A stretch of 15,998 nucleotides of DNA from JAGVWT01 sp964538405. GTDB taxonomy: Archaea > Nanobdellota > Nanobdellia > Pacearchaeales > GW2011-AR1. The notes beneath the pieces were generated by a model that saw only the letters and a program-made list of their open reading frames with translations, searched no databases and was not told the origin of the DNA. A program made the position numbers and the translations under genes. Positions within the stretch are counted from its first letter, which is position 1. Every line of letters starts with the position of its first letter. The DNA is taken from contig CAZIET010000009.1 in NCBI GenBank assembly GCA_964538405.1, positions 1 to 15,998 of the forward strand, read 5' to 3'. Positions 1-5,648 of this stretch are shown here, piece by piece.

Positions 1-1
1 C

Positions 2-649
2 TTTTATGAATATATAGAAGGTATGGATTTAACTAAAAAAGATAAAAATATAAAATTTCTTCATGATATTGGTAAAATCTCAGCCCATATAAACAAAATA
101 AAAAAAGAGGGCAATGATAATGTGCGTTTCAATAGGCATATCAAAGAACTGGTAACGGGAAAATATATTCAAACTGATAAGATAATGATGAGAAAATTAA
201 AAGATAGATATAAAGAAAAGCTTGACAAAAGAAGAATTAAACCACTTCTAAACAATTATGAGGTCAATAAAATAAAGATGGTGTACCAAATCTTAAAGAA
301 AAGGGTAAAACCAGAATTTGTTTTGGATATAAACGATACATCTCCTGCAAACTTTAGATTAAGAAGAGGTAAAATATATTTTGTAGATATTGAAGCTATA
401 AAGGGGAGATGGAAGGGTCTTGGCATAGCAAAAGGATTTATACAATGGATAACATCTGAAAAAGAACAAAACGCATTTAAAAAAGGTTATGAATCTATTT
501 CTTCAATGAATTTTTTTACAGAAGATTACAAAGATTTTATCTATATTAACTTTCTTGTACAAGCACTTAGCTATAAGGCAGCAATAGGAAGAGATTATGG
601 GAAAGATTTAATCTTGTTAAAAAAAATTATTAAAAAATACAAAAAGTGA
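2..649 (+). CDS. APH-like kinase / phosphotransferase, C-terminal lobe (5' truncated by window edge)
   Basis: The reading frame is open to the left edge. The residues just before the first internal ATG (position 23) read F-Y-E-Y-I-E-G, the hinge that links the two lobes in aminoglycoside-phosphotransferase-like kinases, so that ATG is probably not the start and the ATP-binding lobe lies outside the window. A catalytic-loop-like motif I-N-D-T-S-P-A-N-F follows; its Asp codon is at 335-337 and its Asn codon at 350-352. The metal-binding Asp of F-V-D-I-E is at 386-388. These fit the D-x(4)-N and D-x-E pattern of the APH fold. The rest is helical and Lys-rich. The substrate cannot be told; small molecules, lipids and proteins are all possible in this superfamily. 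The stop overlaps the next gene by four bases (GTGA), which suggests co-transcription with the pilin-like and archease genes. Confidence 0.6.
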   Translation, partial: FYEYIEGMDLTKKDKNIKFLHDIGKISAHINKIKKEGNDNVRFNRHIKELVTGKYIQTDKIMMRKLKDRYKEKLDKRRIKPLLNNYEVNKIKMVYQILKKRVKPEFVLDINDTSPANFRLRRGKIYFVDIEAIKGRWKGLGIAKGFIQWITSEKEQNAFKKGYESISSMNFFTEDYKDFIYINFLVQALSYKAAIGRDYGKDLILLKKIIKKYKK

Positions 650-1068
650 ATTTTCTAAAAGACAGAAAAGGGTGGATAAGAATAGTGGAGGCATTTGTAA
701 TGATTGTTCTGCTTACAGGACTCGTTCTGGTAATTTTAAACAAAGGCCAAATCGGATTCAATGACAGTTCGGAAAGCATTTATCTCAAGGAACAAACCAC
801 TTTGAATGAAATCCAGACAAACAACACTTTAAGAAACTATACTTTGAATGCAACTGTCCCATTGGAATGGGCAAACTTCCCTGCTCCGCTTAAAACAAAA
901 ATAAATTCAAGTGATGGGCTTGATTGCAGCGGAAAAGTCTGTGCATTGGGAGACGATTGCATTTCAAATATTTCTGCAAAAAGCGTTTACACGCAGTCAG
1001 TGATAATAACCGCAAACTTAAACACCTACAATCCAAGAAGACTGAAAATATTCTGTGCTGAAAAATGA
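646..1068 (+). CDS. Type IV pilin-like small membrane protein
   Basis: A 140-residue protein with a GTG start inside the stop of the kinase gene. The N-terminus is short and basic (K-D-R-K-G, residues 5-9), followed by W-I-R-I-V-E and a hydrophobic helix at about residues 14-32. That arrangement resembles archaeal class III signal peptides, where a prepilin peptidase cuts after the Gly and the helix becomes the pilus core. Here the Glu is at +6 after the Gly rather than the usual +5, so processing is uncertain. The remaining ~105 residues would be extracellular, with several N-x-S/T sites and four Cys near the C-terminus (D-C-S-G-K-V-C, D-D-C, F-C-A-E-K) that could form disulfides. It overlaps archease by four bases (ATGA). 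It could equally be a plain anchored surface protein. Confidence 0.55.
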   Translation: MNFLKDRKGWIRIVEAFVMIVLLTGLVLVILNKGQIGFNDSSESIYLKEQTTLNEIQTNNTLRNYTLNATVPLEWANFPAPLKTKINSSDGLDCSGKVCALGDDCISNISAKSVYTQSVIITANLNTYNPRRLKIFCAEK

Positions 1069-1478
1069 AATACAAATTTTTATCCAATGATGGTCTAAAA
1101 TTTAAGGCTTACGGAGATTCAATTGAAGAGGTCTTCGCAAATTCTGCCTTGGCAATGTTTGCTTCAATGAACGAAGAAGACAAAATAGCTTCGACAAAAC
1201 AACTCAAAATAAAGGTAAAGGGAAAAGATATGGAATCCCTACTGTATAATTTCCTAGAAGAGTTAATCTTTTTGTTCAAGTCTCAAAATCTCTTTCTTTC
1301 AAAAGTAAGAGACATAAGACTGGACAAAAAAAGCTTCAAGCTAATTGCAAAAATATCCGGAGATAATGCAAAAAACTACGAATTAAAACACAAGGTTAAA
1401 GAGGCAAAATACAAAGGAATAATAATTGGGAAAGAAAACAAGAAATGGGTTGCTAATATTACTTTTGATATACAATAA
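1065..1478 (+). CDS. Archease, RtcB RNA ligase activator
   Basis: The 137-residue length and overall pattern fit archease: an A-Y-G-x-S-I-E-E-V-F-A-N-S-A-L-A-M-F segment (residues 15-32), a central D-M-E-S-L-L-Y-N-F-L-E-E-L-I segment, the late H-K-V-K-E-A-K-Y segment and the C-terminal F-D-I. Archease speeds guanylylation and turnover of RtcB in tRNA splicing and RNA repair, and rtcB lies 1.5 kb downstream. The N-terminal H-T-A-D metal motif typical of the family is degenerate: residues 5-10 read F-L-S-N-D-G, with Asp9 the only carboxylate near the expected place and no His. The late Asp (135) is kept. The gene is translationally coupled to the preceding pilin-like gene by an ATGA overlap. 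Identification is good; full metal binding is doubtful. Confidence 0.85.
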   Translation: MKYKFLSNDGLKFKAYGDSIEEVFANSALAMFASMNEEDKIASTKQLKIKVKGKDMESLLYNFLEELIFLFKSQNLFLSKVRDIRLDKKSFKLIAKISGDNAKNYELKHKVKEAKYKGIIIGKENKKWVANITFDIQ

Positions 1479-1493
1479 TTAAGGCCAATAATC

Positions 1494-1502
1494 AATTTAA
1501 AC
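1494..1502 (+). promoter_or_regulatory. TATA-like box for the PurM-like gene
   Basis: An ATTTAAAC-type box whose centre lies about 24 bases upstream of the ATG at 1523, the spacing expected if transcription starts at or next to the start codon (leaderless mRNA). No Shine-Dalgarno site is seen before this ATG. Confidence 0.5.
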
Positions 1503-1522
1503 TCATTTTAATCAATTAGAAG

Positions 1523-2971
1523 ATGAATGACGTTGACGCCTATATTGAAAATGTCATAAGACAAGGTGACAAAGGATCAAGTTTTCTAGCTCAGCAAGCC
1601 GCTCCAACATTGAAAAACAATCCACATATAGATATTATACAGGATGGAGTGAACGGGATTTCAGTAATAAGACCACAAAATTATTGGGTAGAAGTGCATT
1701 CTTTTTCTGGCAATCCAAAAGTTTCGGATTTAGAACGTTATTCACAGTCTGCAGTCAGTAAACTTGTTGACACAGCGTTTGGGAATCCAGTAGGTTTTGC
1801 AAATGTAATTGATTCCAGAACGGGAGATATTGAAATGCTTGCAAGAATAATGAAAGGTTTAGTTGGTGCAGCCAATACTGAAAGGCTGGCTATTTTAAAC
1901 GGAGAGAATGCAATACTGGGAAAAGTAATTCCTGAAGAAGCAAATGTTTCTTGTACCATGGTAAGTTTAATGGATCCAAAAAAAGGAAGAGAACTGCTGG
2001 ATGGAAATGATCTGGGTATGGTCACAAGAAATGGAATTAATCATGCTATTTTTAATCCTAACAGTAGAGCAGTTTACATGAATTCAGATGGTGTTGGAAC
2101 TAAGACGGACTGCTATGCTAGAAATGGAACTTTCCAAAATGCATTGGATGACTCTGCCGCCATGAAAGGGGATGATACTGCAAAAATAGGTGCAAGGGTA
2201 AAAGTTTTTTCGGATGTTGTAGAGTACAGGGGAAATGTCCCCTTACATAAAATGGAAGTTCATGCAAGAGAATTATCAGAAAGACTTGGAATTGTCCACA
2301 GCTCGCAATTTGAAGATGTAGAAGGTAGATTATGGGCTTATGAAGACGGTGCACCTGCGTTTAATGTGAGTGGTTCAGCAGTAAGTGTTATTGATGAAAA
2401 TAGACTAAGAAATCCTTTAGTACCTAAAGAAGGGGAACGGGTTGTTGCAATAAGAGGTCCACCAAACCCAAGATCCAATGGAATCACAGCAAGAAGGGAA
2501 ATTATGGAAAAGGTATTCGGCCCGATGTGGCATAATGTTGCAGAAGCAGCACCATATGTGGACTACCTAACAAGACCTTCAAATATAATGTTTCCATTAT
2601 TTGATGAATTAATAGATAATGGATTGGCAACAAGCGTGACTCATCTAAGTGGAGGATCATATAATGGAAAGCTCGCAAAACCACTGGGAAGACATGGTCT
2701 GTATGCTGAGCTTAAGGGATTATTCGAACCTGATCCAGCAGAAAAATTCTTCATTGAAAATTCCGGAAGTTCTGTGGCAGACATGTATCAAAAATGGCCC
2801 ATGGGAACAGACGCATTTATTACCACGAGGGATCTTAGGACGGCCCTGGAAGTAATAGCAAAACATGGACGTGAAGGGAAAAACGTTGGTATGACACAAA
2901 GAAGAGGCGATGGAAGAACAGGTGTTGAATTAACAACATATAATGGAGAAAAAGTTTCTTTTAGCGGTTAG
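1523..2971 (+). CDS. PurM/AIR-synthase-like protein with an apparent second N-terminal domain
   Basis: A 482-residue protein of the PurM/AIR synthase superfamily. The phosphate/ATP-binding signature D-G-V-G-T-K is at residues 189-194. A second-domain S-N-G (318-320) follows, with an L-S-G-G segment (375-378) in the place of PurM's L-T-G-G-G, and Y-Q-K-W-P-M-G-T near 422-429 aligns with the PurM Y-x-x-F-N-C-G-V segment. PurM makes aminoimidazole ribonucleotide from FGAM with ATP and is usually about 340-350 residues. Here about 120 extra residues precede the signature. They look like another PurM N-domain: A-F-G-N-P-V-G-F-A-N-V-I-D (85-97) aligns with PurM Q-G-A-E-P-L-F-F-L-D, and L-N-G-E-N-A (125-130) with V-G-G-E-T-A. 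In this first copy the D-G-V-G-T-K site is lost. No other purine gene is nearby, and it lies between archease and rtcB, so the substrate is open (PurM, or another member such as ThiL, HypE or SelD types). The start is supported by the TATA-like box. Confidence 0.7.
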   Translation: MNDVDAYIENVIRQGDKGSSFLAQQAAPTLKNNPHIDIIQDGVNGISVIRPQNYWVEVHSFSGNPKVSDLERYSQSAVSKLVDTAFGNPVGFANVIDSRTGDIEMLARIMKGLVGAANTERLAILNGENAILGKVIPEEANVSCTMVSLMDPKKGRELLDGNDLGMVTRNGINHAIFNPNSRAVYMNSDGVGTKTDCYARNGTFQNALDDSAAMKGDDTAKIGARVKVFSDVVEYRGNVPLHKMEVHARELSERLGIVHSSQFEDVEGRLWAYEDGAPAFNVSGSAVSVIDENRLRNPLVPKEGERVVAIRGPPNPRSNGITARREIMEKVFGPMWHNVAEAAPYVDYLTRPSNIMFPLFDELIDNGLATSVTHLSGGSYNGKLAKPLGRHGLYAELKGLFEPDPAEKFFIENSGSSVADMYQKWPMGTDAFITTRDLRTALEVIAKHGREGKNVGMTQRRGDGRTGVELTTYNGEKVSFSG

Positions 2972-2980
2972 TTTAATAAA
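2971..2980 (+). promoter_or_regulatory. TATA-like box for rtcB
   Basis: TTTAATAAA centred about 26 bases before the ATG at 3002, just after the stop of the PurM-like gene. It supports an independent, leaderless rtcB transcript. Confidence 0.5.
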
Positions 2981-3001
2981 CAAAAAACTGCTTCTTAGTA
3001 T

Positions 3002-4238
3002 ATGAAAACCAATAAGAAAATCTATAATTACGGGATAGATGTTGATGAGAAAACTCTCGAGCAATTTAAGAATTGTTACTCTGAAAAATTTGTGGTGGAA
3101 GCAGCACTTATGCCTGATGCGCATCTTGGATATGCCGCACCTATCGGAGCCGTACTTAAAACGAAAGATTTTGTCGTGCCGGCGTGGGTTGGATTTGACA
3201 TTGGATGCGGGCTAATAGCTATAAGAATAAATGGAGAAGATCTGGTTGAAAAAACAAGGAACAAAAAAGAAGAAATTTACAGAAAAATAATACAGAAAAT
3301 TCCAATGGGGGTTGGAGAATACAACAAAGAAGATAAAATTACTGAAAAAACAAAAGCTGAATTCAAAAAACTCATGGAAAAATTCCAGAAAGGAGATTAT
3401 AACAAAGACATTCTTAATTATTTAAAGTCAACAGCAATAAAACATCTTGGAACTTTGGGGGGTGGAAATCATTTCATTGAAATATGTAAAGATGAAGAAG
3501 ATAGTATTTGGATANNNNNNNNNNAGAAATTTGGGAGATAAAAATCATTTCATTGAATAAAAATATAATTCTGAAACAGAAAAGAAACTTTGGCTTATAA
3601 TTCATTCAGGAAGCAGAGGAATAGGAAAAAAAAAAAAAAAAAAATACATGATAAAAGCATCAAAAAGCAAAGATAAAAAAGATTATGAAAAAACATTTCC
3701 ACTAGATGTTAATTCTGAAATTGGAAAGGAATACTTGAATGTTCTTGAATTCGGGCTTGAGTATGCATTATTAAACAGACTTGAAATGGCATACAAAGCA
3801 ATCGAGGCAATAAAAGAAGTTTTGGGTGAAGATATCAAATATGAGTTATGGGTAAACAAAAACCACAATCATGCAATTTATGAAGATGGGTATTTCATCC
3901 ACAGAAAAGGCGCAACTCCGGCAAAGGAAGGAGAGAAAGGAATAATTCCGGGAAACATGAGAGACGGATCTTTTTTAGTTGAAGGGAAAGGCAATCCAAA
4001 ATTCCTCAACAGCTCTTCACACGGAGCAGGAAGAAGCATGAGCAGAAAAGAGGCAAAGAAAAAATATTCAATGAAGGAATTTGAGGAATCAATGAAAGGA
4101 ATAAAAGGAAACATCACAAACAAAACACTTGACGAACTCCCAATGGCATACAAAGACGTTTTCAAAATCATGGAATCACAAAAAGATTCTGTGAAAGTTT
4201 TGAAACACATAAAGCCAATTATCAACTGGAAAGGCTAA
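3002..4238 (+). CDS. rtcB: RtcB, 3'-phosphate RNA ligase (interrupted by scaffold gap)
   Basis: RtcB joins 2',3'-cyclic phosphate or 3'-phosphate ends to 5'-OH ends using GTP and Mn2+, in tRNA splicing and RNA repair. The motifs before the gap are P-D-A-H-L-G-Y, V-G-F-D-I-G-C-G (Mn-binding Asp and Cys) and L-G-G-G-N-H-F-I-E. After the gap come H-S-G-S-R-G-I-G, N-H-N-H-A-I, R-K-G-A-T-P-A, I-P-G-N-M-R-D-G-S and S-S-H-G-A-G-R-S-M-S-R, whose His is the residue that takes GMP. The gene ends in I-K-P-I-I-N-W-K-G, as the family does. The N run at 3515-3524 and the poor sequence after it put the two halves in different frames and leave a TAA at 3558. If the duplicated flank is collapsed (left half to 3514, right half from 3597), one ORF of 384 residues results, normal for shorter RtcB proteins. 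The break is therefore most simply an assembly artefact, not a pseudogene. Confidence 0.92.
3466..3557 (+). repeat. 16-base direct repeat flanking the scaffold gap
   Basis: AAATCATTTCATTGAA occurs at 3466-3481 and again at 3542-3557, one on each side of the N run. Both encode N-H-F-I-E of RtcB, which occurs once in the family. The bases before both copies are also alike (aactttggggggtgg versus aaatttgggagata). The two contig ends therefore overlap instead of abutting. Confidence 0.8.
3515..3524. other. Scaffold gap (10 N)
   Basis: Ten undetermined bases within rtcB. Because flanking sequence is duplicated, the true gap length is probably negative. Confidence 0.99.
3626..3644 (+). other. 19-base A homopolymer in rtcB, suspected sequence error
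   Basis: A run of 19 A encodes six Lys directly after H-S-G-S-R-G-I-G, where RtcB proteins have a mixed helix start leading to Y-x-x-x-A. Length and frame are right but the composition is not plausible. The run lies about 100 bases from the contig end, so low-quality consensus calling is likely. Confidence 0.6.
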
Positions 4239-4260
4239 TTTGTATCCTAATTTTAAACAA

Positions 4261-4270
4261 TATTTAAAAA
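4261..4270 (+). promoter_or_regulatory. TATA-like box for the TNAH-repeat protein gene
   Basis: TATTTAAAAA centred about 26 bases before the ATG at 4292. There is no Shine-Dalgarno site, so a leaderless transcript is expected. Confidence 0.55.
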
Positions 4271-4291
4271 GTATAATTCATAATATTTAAC

Positions 4292-5617
4292 ATGCAAAAA
4301 AAGGGGCTTTTATTATTGGTATTTCTTCTCATTACGTTTGTGTACATTGGATTCGCACTAGCATTAGTAACCGGAAGCTGCACCGTGCAAACAAAGTCTT
4401 CATGCCAGTCACAAGGAAAGTATGTGGTTGGAGGGCTTTCATCAAATACAAACGCTCACGGAGAGCTTCCAAGCCAAAACAATTACAATTACGCCTTATG
4501 CTGCGACTTTTCTGGAACTGCGACATGCAGCGGGTCGAATGAAATTTACAGCCTTTCAAGCGCAACAAACGCCCACGCACAAATTCCAAGCCAGACTTCT
4601 TACACAAATCAAATATGTTACAGAGATTTAAGCTGTGTAAGCACATCAAGTTCTTGCGACAGCAATTACCCAATACAGATGCTTTCATTGTCAGCATACA
4701 CAAATGCCCATTTAAGCCAATACGGAAGCTATTCAATAAACATCTGCTGCACCTCTCCCACATTGGTATTTCCCCCTGCAAAATCATTCTGGAGCAATGA
4801 TGGAGTGAACACAATAAGCCAAATCAGCATAATTCCAGACGTCACGAAAGTAAAATTAGTTTTTGAAGACAAAAGCTTAAGCAACGGAACAGGAATCAGC
4901 TTTGTAATTTATGAAGATGATGCACTCGCAGACGATAATATAAGATCCCTTAGCGCTTCAATAAGCAGCGGAAAAGCAGTGGCAGAATGGACCATAAGGC
5001 AGCAGGATCTTGACAAAACTCCTAATGATTACACCCAATTCTATTTCATAGCAAATGGAACAACGAGTAATTTCCTGTCATTGAACATAACTTCATCTTC
5101 CAGTCTTAACCTAAGCAATATTTTCACATGCAGCGATTACACAACACAATCATACTGTGAGAGCGATCCGGCCGAAGTTGCAGAGGCAAGCATTCCAGAC
5201 ACTATAGATTGCTCCGATCCTTCTATTGCATGCTTCTGTTCATGGGATTCGGCAACAGGAAAATGCAGCTCGGCATTTGGGGAATTGGATGGAAACGGTT
5301 CATTATACGGAACTTGCAGGGTTGCAGAAACTCAAAACGATCCCAATGGATGCAACGACGGATTCCTAACAATAAGCTGGACGGGAAGCTGGAGCTGGTC
5401 AAACACAAATCCCACCCATCAAGATCCAAAAGGACTGGAAGCAAAATGCAATGCCGGAGGAACAAAGACATTAGAATGCCCTGCCCAAGTTCAGCTTCCA
5501 TTCTTCACAATGACTAACATAATCGCAGCAATCCTAATAATAGCAGGAATTTATCTTATACTATCAATGAAACACAAGCCAAAAAGAAAGAAAAGGTCAA
5601 GAAAGAAAAGGTCTTAA
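4292..5617 (+). CDS. Secreted, C-terminally anchored Cys-rich TNAH-repeat surface protein
   Basis: A 441-residue protein. Residues 1-26 are a signal peptide or anchor (basic M-Q-K-K, then a long hydrophobic run). Residues about 27-155 hold three repeats built on L-S-x-x-T-N-A-H, a P-S-Q or equivalent turn, an aromatic segment and a closing Cys pair (C-C, C-Y, C-C). Residues about 155-270 look like a beta-sandwich (F-W-S-N-D-G start, alternating hydrophobic strands, several N-glycosylation sequons). A second Cys-rich region follows (C-S-D-Y-T-T-Q-S-Y-C, C-F-C-S-W, G-K-C), then W-T-G-S-W-S-W-S. A transmembrane helix at about 404-426 is followed by a strongly basic 15-residue tail, giving N-out/C-in topology. 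As far as I know, such N-A-H repeats recur in DPANN surface proteins with no assigned function. The next gene encodes another anchored surface protein, so a joint cell-envelope role is plausible but unproven. Confidence 0.75.
   Translation: MQKKGLLLLVFLLITFVYIGFALALVTGSCTVQTKSSCQSQGKYVVGGLSSNTNAHGELPSQNNYNYALCCDFSGTATCSGSNEIYSLSSATNAHAQIPSQTSYTNQICYRDLSCVSTSSSCDSNYPIQMLSLSAYTNAHLSQYGSYSINICCTSPTLVFPPAKSFWSNDGVNTISQISIIPDVTKVKLVFEDKSLSNGTGISFVIYEDDALADDNIRSLSASISSGKAVAEWTIRQQDLDKTPNDYTQFYFIANGTTSNFLSLNITSSSSLNLSNIFTCSDYTTQSYCESDPAEVAEASIPDTIDCSDPSIACFCSWDSATGKCSSAFGELDGNGSLYGTCRVAETQNDPNGCNDGFLTISWTGSWSWSNTNPTHQDPKGLEAKCNAGGTKTLECPAQVQLPFFTMTNIIAAILIIAGIYLILSMKHKPKRKKRSRKKRS
4370..4756 (+). 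repeat. Three degenerate protein repeats (L-S-x-x-T-N-A-H...C-C)
   Basis: Three copies of about 40 codons within the surface-protein gene. The shared core is L-S-S/A-x-T-N-A-H, with a Y-x-x-x-x-C-C or C-Y end. They differ at the DNA level, so the duplication is old. Confidence 0.75.
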
Positions 5618-5618
5618 G

Positions 5619-5628
5619 ATTTATAAAA
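5619..5628 (+). promoter_or_regulatory. TATA box for the PKD-domain protein gene
   Basis: ATTTATAAAA begins one base after the upstream stop codon. It is centred about 26 bases before ATG 5649 but only about 11 before the alternative TTG at 5634. This spacing picks the ATG as the true start. Confidence 0.65.
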
Positions 5629-5648
5629 TAAAGTTGCTATTTGATTCC

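Noticed and set aside
3648..4238. Independent gene starting at ATG 3648
   Set aside because: The frame is open upstream through H-S-G-S-R-G-I-G at 3603-3626; it is the C-terminal half of RtcB split by the scaffold gap.
5209..5517. ORFs on both strands inside the TNAH protein gene
   Set aside because: They are out-of-frame shadows with improbable composition (Met/Ile/Arg-rich) and no start signals; the same holds for other antisense frames such as 7404-7781 and 4332-4814.
5634..5648. TTG 5634 as start of the PKD protein
   Set aside because: Too close to the TATA box and it would add five residues before a perfect signal peptide at ATG 5649.
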